Shown: piece by piece, positions 41,110-51,795 of the stretch
How positions within the stretch are numbered: the stretch's first letter is position 1
How the letters are laid out: every line of letters starts with the position of its first letter
From: Wuchereria bancrofti
Lineage: Eukaryota; Nematoda; Chromadorea; Rhabditida; Onchocercidae
Assembly (NCBI GenBank): GCA_005281725.1
Contig: SSBO01000009.1
Coordinates: forward strand, 5,828,303-5,892,302
Direction: 5' to 3'
Length of the DNA stretch: 64,000 nucleotides
Translations under genes and position numbers: made by a program
The notes under the pieces: generated by a model
Told to the model about the DNA's origin: nothing
What the model saw: the letters and a program-made list of their open reading frames with translations, nothing else
Databases searched by the model: none

Positions 41110-41870
41110 ATTGAGGGACTTCAAGAATGATAGTATTAGTTGGTGATTTGGAAACAGTGCAACTTTTATCCTAAAAGAGTTTCAAGGTTCAAAACTGGAA
41201 CGGTACATAAGGAATGCAACGACCGAAAATCATACAAAGGTATAGCGCAGCGGGCATCTCACAGCACAGCAGAAAATGGCATAGCGTTCTCAGTTGGGCA
41301 ATACAAAGCTAACACTACCACTATCGATTCGCATCCCAATTTGAAATCGGGGAAGCGAGCAATTCGGGTAGAGTTCGGGCTATTCCTTCTTGTCAATCTC
41401 TTTCATTCATTCCTCTCATATCAAATCCCAAAGAGAGCCTTCCACATCCTCCGTGTTGCTGCAAAGAGTGGTTGGCTGCTTCCTTATAACGATTTTAGCT
41501 AAGTTATTCTGTCCGTCTGCTCCCATTAGATTTCGATTTCCATTTAAACCTATATATATATATATACGTACATACACACGTGCATGCAGACCCGCATCCG
41601 CACCTGCCCGCACCGACACACGTCCTGCCCGCACCGACACGTATACCTACACACATACACACACGAACGCAAACACAGACACACATAGGAGACATACGCA
41701 CACGAACACACAGACAGAGAAGAGCGCATATAGACATCACATATGCGCAGTGAAGTACGACGAGAGAAGCATTCATCAGGGGTTGAGAGGAGGTGGGGGT
41801 GGTAGGTTTGAGAGCGCTAAGGGTTTGACGGAAACACAAAAAGTTCGCTGTCACGCTGTTTTGCGTTGAA
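41110..41870. promoter_or_regulatory. GC-richer block, candidate promoter region
   Basis: Visibly richer in G, C and CpG than its surroundings, and open in several frames on both strands as a consequence. It lies upstream of the minus-strand ATPase gene with no assignable exon in between. A promoter or first non-coding exon is plausible but unproven. Confidence 0.3.
41551..41720. repeat. Degenerate CA-rich and TA tract
   Basis: A (TA)n run at 41551-41566 passes into an impure CACACA/ACACG-rich tract. It includes two tandem copies of a unit close to cctgcccgcaccgacac near 41600-41640. The frames across it encode Thr/Arg/His repeats and are artefacts of composition. Confidence 0.8.
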
Positions 41871-43081
41871 TAACATAGGGACTAAATTGTGGGGATTCTT
41901 AGTCAAAATATAGAAACAATAAAAGTAACGATAAGGCAAATTGAGCCTTTTAGAAGAAAACTTGGAAGGAAGATCAACAATGAATTTCTTGAAACTTTTC
42001 GTAAACAGAAATCGACTTGAGTTAAAATCTAAACGGAAGGATAGAGCTCCTCTACTTCTCGAGATGAGCATTCAAGATGACCAAGTGCACAATTCCTGAA
42101 CATTTCGTCATGAGCCATTGTCTAAATCATGATGATAGATAAACCTAGTGTCCATTATCTCCGTTATCATTTTTCATTTCATTTCAGAAGCACAAATTTA
42201 AACTGCAGTTGATACTAGCTGCCTTCGAATATATATCCCTGCAACTTCAGATAGCAATAAAAAGAGATGAGATGCTGAAATCACCTGCATACTTTTCCTT
42301 CTTTTATCCGAAAGATCTAATTGGCTGTGGAATGGCAAAAATGATCACAGCAGTGAAAGCATATATTATCGCTCCCAGGTAACCCTTACTTGTTTTGTCT
42401 TTGTGTATCAGAAGCAATGCCGTTTTTATCACTGCATCTCTAAACCCATTATTTTCTCCATTACTGTCGCTATCTGTCAACAGTTTTATCCAAGCAACTT
42501 TCTTCTTAAACAAAAAACTTGAAATTATGGTATCTCGATCATTCGATCGCAATAGCTCAGTGAAAGATGTGGTAAATAAAGGGTCAATTAATTGTTTACT
42601 GTTTTGTAAGCATTATGTCTCATAATGGAAGTCTTGCTTTATATTCAGTTCTGATATCGGGTTATGCCTCGATTAAATACCATTAATTATCATATCTGTT
42701 ATGAATAAATCATTTACCTTTTCTCTTAAAAGCAACTAATGAACAGGACAATATCCAAATATGGAAATATCTGACGTTTTGTTGAACGATTAAAACATAA
42801 GCGATTTTAATAAAAATTGTAAAGATTTGTAGACAGCCTAATATATGAGAATGTTTTAATAACTGCATCATTTAAATGATTTAATTGTTGTTAATTAACG
42901 ACAGATGTATCAGCTAATAATGTACTACTGTCTTCTTTTATCGACCATTTTTAATTGTTATGAATCCATTAATATGTGCTTATAAGAAAGGTTACGCGGT
43001 CAGCGTCTTGGAATCAAAAGTGCGAGTCATTTCCATTTTTTCCATAGATCACCTCACTGGAATTTCTCTCTACCATTTGTA

Positions 43082-43111
43082 TTGTTAACAAACAGTCTAA
43101 TATCAATGAAA
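43082..43111. repeat. 30-bp direct repeat, left copy
   Basis: Perfect 30-bp match to 43326-43355. The 214 bp between the copies include a fragment of a myosin gene. Confidence 0.95.
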
Positions 43112-43228
43112 ATGCGGAAAATTACTAAATCATATAAACAAAAAAAGACATTTTAACAATTCCACTATAATTTTTACATTCCTTTGTTTTCAAGAATTTC
43201 TCTTAACCAGATTTCCATTTTATTTTAG

Positions 43229-43324
43229 GATCGTGAATATCCCGATTTATGCATACTTCCAGAGCTTACGGAACAAACATTACTTGATAATCTTAAGGGT
43301 CGCTTTGCTAGTGGACATATATAC
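43229..43324 (+). pseudogene. Truncated myosin-head exon fragment
   Basis: An intact acceptor (ttttattttag) at 43218-43228 leads into 32 codons with the start of a myosin motor domain: DLCILPELTEQTLLDNLKGR and GRFASGHIY. In myosins, IYTYVG and the P-loop exons should follow. Here the exon breaks off after ...HIY and runs directly into the 30-bp repeat. The wording is closest to class IX myosins (HUM-7/MYO9 type), from memory. No other myosin exon is visible in the window, so this looks like a captured genomic piece of intron end plus exon start, not a working gene. Confidence 0.75.
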
Positions 43325-43325
43325 T

Positions 43326-43355
43326 TTGTTAACAAACAGTCTAATATCAATGAAA
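43326..43355. repeat. 30-bp direct repeat, right copy
   Basis: Perfect copy of 43082-43111, beginning two bases after the end of the truncated myosin exon. Confidence 0.95.
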
Positions 43356-43927
43356 CAATTACGAACAAACAACAAACCTTAAGTGCACTGCCATCGGCAT
43401 TCATATTGCTATTATTCTCTAGCTGATATCTTCTTAATCGTTCTCGAAGGCTTAAATTCAGGTTCTAAATATCAACTTGAAAGAAGTGAAAGTTAGGGAA
43501 ATGATCGTCGGTCCTGGTTAGCAAGACGTTATATAACAGCCAAAGAAGAGCAGTCAATAGAACCTGAAAAACTGATACTAATATGATAATCTGTAAAGAC
43601 AGCTGTTCTTAACTAAACAATCAAACAGATAGCAATAAAGATTAAGAGCAAAGGATAGGATCTGATAAGATATGTGTATAGTGTGTTAAAGATTGTTTTA
43701 AGGGCTTCCAATGACTTGAACGGATTTTTGGGAAAAATAAACTTGTTACTGCAGTGATCATAAGAAAGTGTGTTTGAGAGGAGCAACTGTGATAGGAGAA
43801 ATTAAGAACAAGATAGAGAGAAAGAAAGAGAAAGGGAAAAGGGACATAAACAAAAAAATATAACCGATACACGTGCACATATTATCAGTGTTATCATTTG
43901 TAACATAGTTTATATATATGCAATTAT

Positions 43928-44146
43928 TTCCTTGAACGGGGAATTCCTAGGAAATGTGAATCATCAGCTCGCGTTGATTACGTCCCTGCCCTTTATAAAT
44001 ATCGCCCGTCGCTGTTCGGGACTGAGCTGTCTCGAGAAAAGCGATACCTTTCAAGGGTAGAGATTCTTTAGTGGAAATTGCTTTAATCGCGTACCGGGCA
44101 AAAGCCGTAACAAGGTTTCGGTAGGTGAACCTGCGGAAGAATCATT
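43928..44146 (+). pseudogene. Decayed 3' end of 18S rRNA
   Basis: Matches the conserved 3' part of SSU rRNA: GAATTCCTAG, TCGCGTTGATTACGTCCCTG, CGCCCGTCGCTG, GGGCAAAAGCCGTAACAAGG, GTAGGTGAACCTGCGGAAG, ATCATTA. It is not functional. The near-invariant TACACACCGCCC is changed to TATAAATATCGCCC, about ten bases are missing before ACCGGGC, and other universal positions are altered. The A/T-rich sequence that follows (44147 to roughly 44300) has the look of ITS1. There is no 5.8S or upstream 18S sequence. This is a single rDNA fragment transposed into a protein-coding neighbourhood. Confidence 0.85.
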
Positions 44147-44610
44147 ATCGTACTTCAAAAACAACACAACAATGATTAATTTATCAGTAATTACTATTGC
44201 TACCATTTTATTAGTAGCGTGGATGTTACTAATAGATAGATTAATATACTAGTAAAAGTAATAATGATAATAACGTGTATAAAATAATATATATATGCAA
44301 AATCCAATGTGAATTGATGATATTACGTGGAGAAAAGATGAGTACAAAGGCTTGCCTTGTTGATCTCAAACTGAATAGAAATTCACCAAAGTAGAAAATC
44401 GTTGATCTTTTGCATTTGAAACAACCATTATCAATCACTAAGCTGCCGAAGCACCAAGCAAATCTTTCATGTTCTTTCCATCATGGCCGATACGTATAAT
44501 AACATATACAAGCATTTAATTTGAACTGTACTGTAATTGCTTGTATTGAAAAAGTGAAAGGAAGGACTGTAGAAGGAACAACTTTAAATTCTGATATTTT
44601 TTCTTTTCAG

Positions 44611-44791
44611 ATGTTGACATCATTCCTCTGCGTATTCATATCACATCGGTAGGAAAAAATTCATGTAGAACACTAAGTCCAGCAAAACTGACATTATTTC
44701 TGCCCTTTTATAAAAAATAAATTTTTAAAAGGATGAAGTGATTGTGGAACGAAAGGGAAGCAAACGATCATCGTCCGTATCAAAACACTAA
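44611..44791 (+). CDS. Candidate terminal exon pair, unidentified
   Basis: A strong acceptor (ttcttttcag) opens exon 44611-44648 (VDIIPLRIHITS), then donor TCG|GTAGG, then acceptor aaaag and exon 44732-44791 (DEVIVERKGSKRSSSVSKH, stop). AATAAA begins right after the stop (44792-44797). The two pieces share a frame. No upstream exon was found, and the rDNA and myosin relics lie just 5', so this may also be a captured gene tail. I do not recognise the product. Confidence 0.25.
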
Positions 44792-44966
44792 AATAAACTT
44801 GCGAAATCGAACCAACTGTAAAAAAGAGCATTGTGAGCACCTTGCCCCAATCACTTTTCGTTAATGGACGCACATGTGTGATGTCACCATCCGGTTCTTG
44901 CCAAAATGAGAAATGTAAGAAGCTTCCACGTCAGAATCTTACTGCAGAGAAACAAAATAAAGACTA

Positions 44967-45206
44967 CTATCGAAGGCACTCACTTGGTTTCACTAACGAG
45001 CTAATCAGTGAATTTTTATTTGTTTCAAAAATCGGTCCGTCCGTATTTGCTAAGGAATCACATTGATCATTTGCGGAATTCTTTGCGACAACAGTGCTAG
45101 CTTTAGACTCATGCGGAAGTCCATTTGAGTAGTACCGAGTGGTAATCCGATGGAACTTGTGTAACTTCTTTACATTCGGAACAGCTAATAAGACGTTATA
45201 TGTACT
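44967..45206 (-). other. Open frame with coding-like composition, unidentified
   Basis: Eighty open codons on the minus strand (PNVKKLHKFHRITTRYYSNG, ASTVVAKNSANDQCDSLAN). A donor-like GTGAGT at 45078-45083 and an acceptor 36 nt further on would shorten the tail to ...SLVKPIRF and stop. The plus strand of the same stretch is also open (44833-45066), so strand and reality are both uncertain. Confidence 0.2.
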
Positions 45207-45551
45207 TTAAAGTGGTCCTTATATACTTCAATTAATTAAATCTACGATAACTTCGGAATAAATAACTAATCATATATATATATTATTTAAATATTTTATC
45301 GATTTACTGTCACATTTTGTTTCAGTACTAAACTAGATGAACGTGCGCAAGTGTCACAATAATGTTAAAGTACTCTGATAACGCCAAAAGTGTCAGAATA
45401 AAAGACATAATGGTATAGTAATATGAATGTACGTTCAATCAATTTAAACTCCTAATGATGGTATTAGAGGATTGTTCCAGTAGTGTTACATGCGCTGAAA
45501 ACGAGATGAATAATTTTGGGATAAAAGATGATTTAAAAAATTTTTAATAAC

Positions 45552-45629
45552 TTGTATAGTATCCTATATAGAGAGCAATAATTGTATAGTATCCTATATA
45601 GAGAGCAATAGGAAATATAGAGAGCAATA
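45552..45629. repeat. 30-bp tandem repeat, 2.6 copies
   Basis: Copies start at 45552 and 45582 with period 30. A third partial copy at 45611-45629 keeps only the tatagagagcaata end. Confidence 0.9.
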
Positions 45630-45971
45630 ACGATCCAAGAGGAAATATTAAATTTGTAAGGAATCAGTGACCTGACCTTTCACTGAGGCCAGTAACAACA
45701 GTTCTACTCAATCTAATAATATTTACCAGTTTAAATCGATAAAATTTTTCAATGGATGGCGCTCTATTTTATTCATATTCTAACAATAAATACTTCCTTT
45801 ATAGATTTACATGAATTTTGAACAAGTTTATTAAATAATATAGGAATTATTTAAAGAACTATTTAAATCAAAGCATTTAAGAAGTATTTAAATTGAAGTG
45901 ATGGCAAAGTATGTCAAGAGTGTGTCGCATAGAGAGCCAAATTATCATTTATATACTTGTATTTCCGCTTA

Positions 45972-45977
45972 TTTATT
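45972..45977 (-). promoter_or_regulatory. Candidate poly(A) signal of the PTP-like gene
   Basis: AATAAA on the minus strand about 56 nt downstream of the stop codon at 46033-46035. Confidence 0.55.
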
Positions 45978-46032
45978 ACCAGAACAAGTTTTGAATGCAT
46001 ATATTACATAATTTAGAAATTAGAATCTCATA

Positions 46033-49000
46033 TTACAGATCAAAATCATCATCTGTTGGATAACCGCCGGATCGATAATAGTTGTATTCAATTGAAGAAC
46101 ACTTCTTTGTTGCTTCAAATATTGATTGCTCGGACAAAATTTCTTTTCTAAATTTCTGAAATGATTTTGATCAAACATCGAATTTTAAAATAATATATCT
46201 AATAAAAACATTTAAAAAAAACAATTATAGTAATAAGATAAGACAATAGAGCAATACGAATTTATTACTCAATGCAGCTTGACTAAAATAGCTTAATTAA
46301 AATAAAAAAAACTCAATGCAGCTTAATTAAAGTAAATTTTAAGTACATTTTAGTACTTAAAATAGCCAGAAAATAACTACAGCTAAAATTATATTACCGA
46401 ATTATAGAATAACGATTAAGAGAAAGCTAGATTGTAGACCGAAAGGTAGTGTCGATATTGCTTGCCATCTTCATGAACAGAAATTTTCATCGTCAGGAAA
46501 TCAAAAATAGTTCATTTTTAGTGAAATATTTTTAAAACCACCTAACAATTTAATTCAAAGCTTAAACGATAAATCAGCTGAACAATCAAAGAATAGACGA
46601 TTTATCGTAATGTCTCTGAGTTCGATGATAACCTCAACAAGGAAAATGTGACGCTGAATGCCCATATAGAGAAATTGAAATTGTGCAATTGTTTGTATAG
46701 CATGCATTCGATACGTACGAACTTTGCGTACACACTCAACAATGTTTATTGCTGAAGCTCTCTTATCATGCAGCATTAAATGTGCCCACTGAAATAACAC
46801 ATCAGTGAAACTTACACGTCAGTGAAACATCAAGTTTATTTTGAAAATTTTGCATGAATCTGACGCAACAATACAAAAGCAGTGTTGAAAAAATACCAAA
46901 AAATTCAAAACTAATTTAGAAATCCACTTTAAATTCTTTCAATAATCAAAGATTACCAATGCTAATGTTATCTTACTCAATTAGTTCAAAATTTGATTTG
47001 TAATCAATCCTTTCAGTTGTAAAAAAAATATGCAAAAATATCGATAGAAGTTCTTATCTATAAAAGATCTACTCAGTTCATACTTCTAAAGCGGCATAAC
47101 ATCCAGCTCTTCCAGCGCCAGCAAGACTCATGCATACATATGGGCGACCCATTTTTCTGAATTAAAAAAAAAAGATTTAATTATATTTCAAAATGGATAA
47201 GCTCTGTAATAGGATCTGAATGGTTATCTATAATAAACGATTGAGTAACTCATGCTGTAAACAACGATAGCTTTTTGGATCTACGTGGATTGGAAAAAAA
47301 GGAAACAGTTAACTTTCATCGGTAAGTTAAACTACTTAATGAGTAAGTATACCTTAGAGATGAATGTAAAGGCCATAAATGTTCGCAATCTTTTGGTGAT
47401 CTGTTTGGTTCCCATGCACTGTAATGGTACCATAAAATACGACGTATTTCATTGTTTTTTGACAGACAATACTCACGTACCAACCAATCAGGTGTGATAT
47501 TAACTTCATTTTTATGCGTCAGCACCGCAAAGCCTTCAATGTGCAGGCACTTTCTACAATATTCCAAAGTTTACAAATCCACAATTCAAAATTGAAATTT
47601 AAAACAAAGGTTAATAAGACAATGAGATGACTGATGAGATAATGAGAAATTGCATCTCTGAATCTAACTTTAACTTAATCATTGGAAATAAACCCTTTTC
47701 CAGGAATCAACTGGATATTTTCGCCGTGTTGCTTCCATTCATTTAACGTTAAAAACAATAATATTGTTCGAACATTTTCTTGCCAAACCATTTCCCAAAA
47801 ATGTTTTACCGTATTTGATAATGGTAATTGTGTGATGATAATCTAAACACTGAACATTCTGAACAGGAAACTTTAAGAAATATAGGACAAATATACATGA
47901 AACAACTTACAGAATATACCATTTCTTATCTCTGCAAAAGAAAATATATATCAGAGATTGATTGAATGGTTCTGATAAACCTCATTGGGATTGTCTCCGA
48001 GTGGAACTCGACTTGCGTGTATAAAATCCGAACCTTCGTCACTACTTTTGAGCACAACACGTGTTTGGTCAATGCATATTACATCTGAATAAAAATTAGA
48101 ATTTACAGTTTTCCTGACTTAATTACAAGTGGAACAATTTCATATAAATTCTCAATATAAAATAATATTATTCCACTCAGAACTGCCTTAAGTTCAAAAG
48201 TGATGGAATTTGTTGGAACTGAAATTAACTGTATTATAAAAATAAGAATCTTGAAAGCAAACTTATAGGATTTAAAGTGTTTTTAAATATTCAAGTTTAT
48301 GAAAATGTAGAAAAAAAAACCAGTCACTCTGCGCCAAAATCATGCCTGGAAATCGGCATCTTTTTAAATTCTGATCGTGCGCAATCCGAGTAACGGCATT
48401 CGGGATGAAAGTTCGACAGTGGACGAATTCATCTTTCATCTTTTCCATTCCAACTTTTGCAATTTCCTCGATAAACTGAATTATTTTTCGTTTTTGTCGC
48501 ATTTCTATAATATCAAATGAGCTTGTGATGCAAAACTGCATTAGAAGGAAGTTTAAGAAAGAAAAGAGTCTTCTAAATAAAGTCCTCTAAATTAGTTCAC
48601 GTTAAGATTATTAAAAATACATGAAATGCAATTCATTCGTTGATACGTACTAATTATAGAATAAATGTTAAATGATACTACAAAACAGTGTAAAAATTGT
48701 AAAACAGATGCAACGTTCACGTTGATCGTCATCATCGATCAGCTCACGTTTGACTGGAGACGATTCTTCGCTTGTCTTTGTTCTTGATATCTTAAAACAT
48801 GAATTCAAGTTAGAAAATTAATCCAGCAAGCGAGTCAGTCACACAAAATGAGAATGATATTTTGCTCTTCCATTTTAGCTCACTCATTATAACCCTAAAT
48901 TGCACTTCCTACTGAGTTCTTTCTCATCTCTTACAAGTATCAAATGATAACGATTGAATGACAACGAATCCAACTGCAAATTGAAAAATTTGAAGTCACA

Positions 49001-51795
49001 AGAATATATTTCTACATTGTTAGTAGTTTTTCGAAAATAAACGAAAATAAATGATCATACCTTACCCAGAATAAAATAAATATTATTTTGTAAATAACGA
49101 TGATTAATCGAAAATTTTAAAAGAAATTGTTTTTTGGAAAATATTTCACTTCTTTATTCTGAACTCATTAATTCATCATCATATTTTAGCCTAATTTTCA
49201 GCTGTCATTGTACTTCTTAGTTTTATTCATTTAAGATACTCATTGAACTTTCAACACCAAAAAAAAGGATACTTTAGACTTTTTTTTAACTAAATTTGAA
49301 AAGAATTTGAAATTATTCGGGGAGGGAAACGATTTTAGCAGATACAATTTGTAGGAATTTACTTTGAAATAAAGAAACTTTAACAACTTCGAAGAGAGAA
49401 CTAAAGTTAAAAATGAAGTTAGAGCAACTGTGTAAATCATACAGTTTCCTGCGTTTTTTGCTGCATTTGTTCCACCGACGCTAAAAGTAAAATAAAATTT
49501 TTTAGAAATTGAAGTTGGAATTTTGACCAATTATTATGGCTGAAATTTTCAAAGGATATTGATATTCTTGTATTTATTCATTTAATGCCAGAATGTTTCT
49601 TAATAGAGTTAAAAAACTGATCCAGCAAAAAAATTCAAAGTTCGTAAAACTACTTGAAAGTACTGTTTTTTTTTTTTGGAAGTTCTTTTTCAAAACTTCA
49701 ATATTCATAAGTGAATATCTAAGTTTTTAACAAAATTTCAAATTTTACATTATTGTGACAAGTCAACTGAACTAACGTCATTATTGGTAGTTAAAATTCT
49801 ATAAATATTAAATAAAGACGAATATTTCTCTTGGCTTACATAGTTCCTCCTCGATGCTATTTTTGCATTTTTTTAAGCTTTGAAATTCTCCCTTAATTGA
49901 TTTATTATTCGAGAAATTCAATATCATACTTGATTTTGTAACTTTTTCACTCGATTTCTCTTTTTCTTCAATCTTTTCTTCATTTCCCTTTTTTTTCGGA
50001 TCTACTGTTCCAAGCCAGATTGAATTTCCTGGTATCGTTGGCTGAGGAGGAGCTTCCGTCTGTAAAATCTTTGCTTCCAGTGGTGAATTAGCAAGAATCG
50101 AGCTTTGTACACTTGGGTATCCTTCACCGGTCAATGCTTGTTTCCAAACGCGGTGGCGATCTGTAAATATACCTCTGAATATTAAGAATAATTATTATTT
50201 CAACAAACTTGAAGAAAAAAAAAAAACAACTACGAAGCACTTACGTTTCCCATGTTTTCGATGCCTTCGGTGTTTTCGGTGATGTTTTTCTTTTGTTTTA
50301 AAAAAACCCCATAAACTCTTCCAAAACTTGTCACATATCCTTTTGTCATAGCTTAAAATATTAAATGACTTTATAAGTGCCAAAAAAGGCTTCGTTTGTT
50401 CAAAATAATCAAGCAATATGCGTGTTCAAATACTTAACAATATACATTAACTACTGAATGCTTCTTTCATCAAGTTCCTGTAATTAATAAAGCGGTCCAA
50501 AAATCAGTTCCGTCATGATCTTAAGCATGCTATGAAAACCGATTTCGATATTGATACGGTAGCAACAGAACTAAGCTGTTCATAGTATTGGATTAAGTCA
50601 TAAATTTTTAGCTTTGTATAACTTAATTTTTGATTGATGATGTCTGTGTTTCCAGTGTTCATGTTTACTGCGATGAGAATGTCGTCTTCCATGTCTCCGA
50701 TATCTCCTCCTGTTCGGTTTCATCAAAAGATCCGGTTGAAGTTCCATACCGTATCTACCTCCATAATTCCTTTCCGATCCTCGGTAAATATGGGATGATG
50801 ATTCTCTGCTCCTGTGTGGCTGTCCTTCTGATTCACTCCCATGTCCCGACTGCAACCGATGTTCTTGTCCATAAACTGATGGTCTGAAAAGTTTGGAGAT
50901 GCTTAATATTTACAAGGAACCAGAAATTTCGCAAAATGAGTTTTTTTTAAAGCCTCATTTTGGTTTGATAATATACTTTCTATTATATATTTTTCAATAT
51001 ATTTATTATTAAGTTACTTTAAAATATACTTTTTGGTATATTAGTACAACAAAATATAATAGTATTTAAAATTGGCAGTGCAACATGACTTTTGATTCCT
51101 TATTGGTCCAATTTTTGCTTTCCCAGAAATTTTCAACTTGTCTAAATATTTGCTTACTTGTTCGTGCCATTGAATTCTATGTTCGGATTTCTATCGCTTT
51201 GCTTTCGTTCCGCTGACCTATCAAATGTACTATAACTATAAGCGAAATCATTCGGCTGCATTATTTCGGTACAATTTCGCGGATTATTCTAAAGCAGTTC
51301 AGTTTGTTAATTTATTATTTGGTTTAATACCATTATAATACAATTTAATGGTATGCAATATGGATGGATTAATATTGCTAAATTAAATAATTAATTACAA
51401 AATATAAATCAATTTTATTAGACATAGGTTTGACACCAGAATTGCAACAGATTTCACTGTCTTATTTTAAGTTTCTGCAATTTATCGTCCACTCACTCTT
51501 ATTAGTAATCATTCAAAAGTGTTGACGTAATTGTAATCTTCGGAATCAATAATTAATTAATACCATGTTCTTATTGTTTTTCAGATGTTATAGAATCGTA
51601 ACAAGTGAGCTTATCATAATGATTTTTGATTAACGGTATGAAACCATTCCTTGAAAATGTTAGAAAATAGAAAGTGGAAGTGGCGTGAACTTTGGAAATG
51701 ATATTTAATGAGTTATGTTTGCTTACCTGATATTGCCCGTCTTTCACTTTTATCAAATATTTCTCCTTGATCCTATGCTCCTCAAATTGCTTCAT
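46033..51795 (-). CDS. PTP-domain pseudophosphatase with basic His/Arg-rich N-terminus
   Basis: Exons: 51727-51795, 51158-51288, 50669-50883, 50245-50289, 49840-50160, 49443-49480, 48721-48790, 48346-48504, 47981-48084, 47694-47842, 47353-47553, 47084-47156, 46633-46788, 46033-46155 (1854 nt, 617 residues). The N-terminal third is low-complexity: a Ser/Arg part, then a dense HRKHRRHRKHGK stretch, then a Lys/Glu linker. The PTP domain follows: RCRFPDVICIDQTRVVL, DFIHASRV, IIITQLPLSNTVKHFWEMVW, QENVRTIL. The active-site exon reads GRPYVCMSLAGAGRAG where active PTPs have HCSAGxGRTG, so Ser sits at the catalytic Cys position. The WPD loop reads HYSAWEPNRSP, so the general-acid Asp is gone too. 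Known: such proteins (for example C. elegans EGG-4/EGG-5) bind phosphotyrosine without hydrolysis. Inferred: this one is inactive; orthology is not claimed. The intron after 48346 uses a GC donor. Confidence 0.88.

Noticed and set aside
41390..41869. 159-codon plus-strand frame with Thr/Arg/His repeats
   Set aside because: Translation of the CA-rich tract. Every frame there is open because of composition.
42304..42552. 82-codon minus-strand frame with a hydrophobic tail
   Set aside because: No splice sites, no poly(A) signal and no recognisable family; the other strand is open as well.
43928..44146. Functional 18S rRNA gene
   Set aside because: Universally conserved decoding-region bases are mutated and the rest of the gene is absent, so it is listed as a pseudogene fragment.
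47917..47937. Possible mini-exon (KWYIL) in the PTP gene
   Set aside because: Including it brings an in-frame stop or shifts the next exon out of frame. A direct join of 47981 to 47842 is in phase and reads as a normal PTP.
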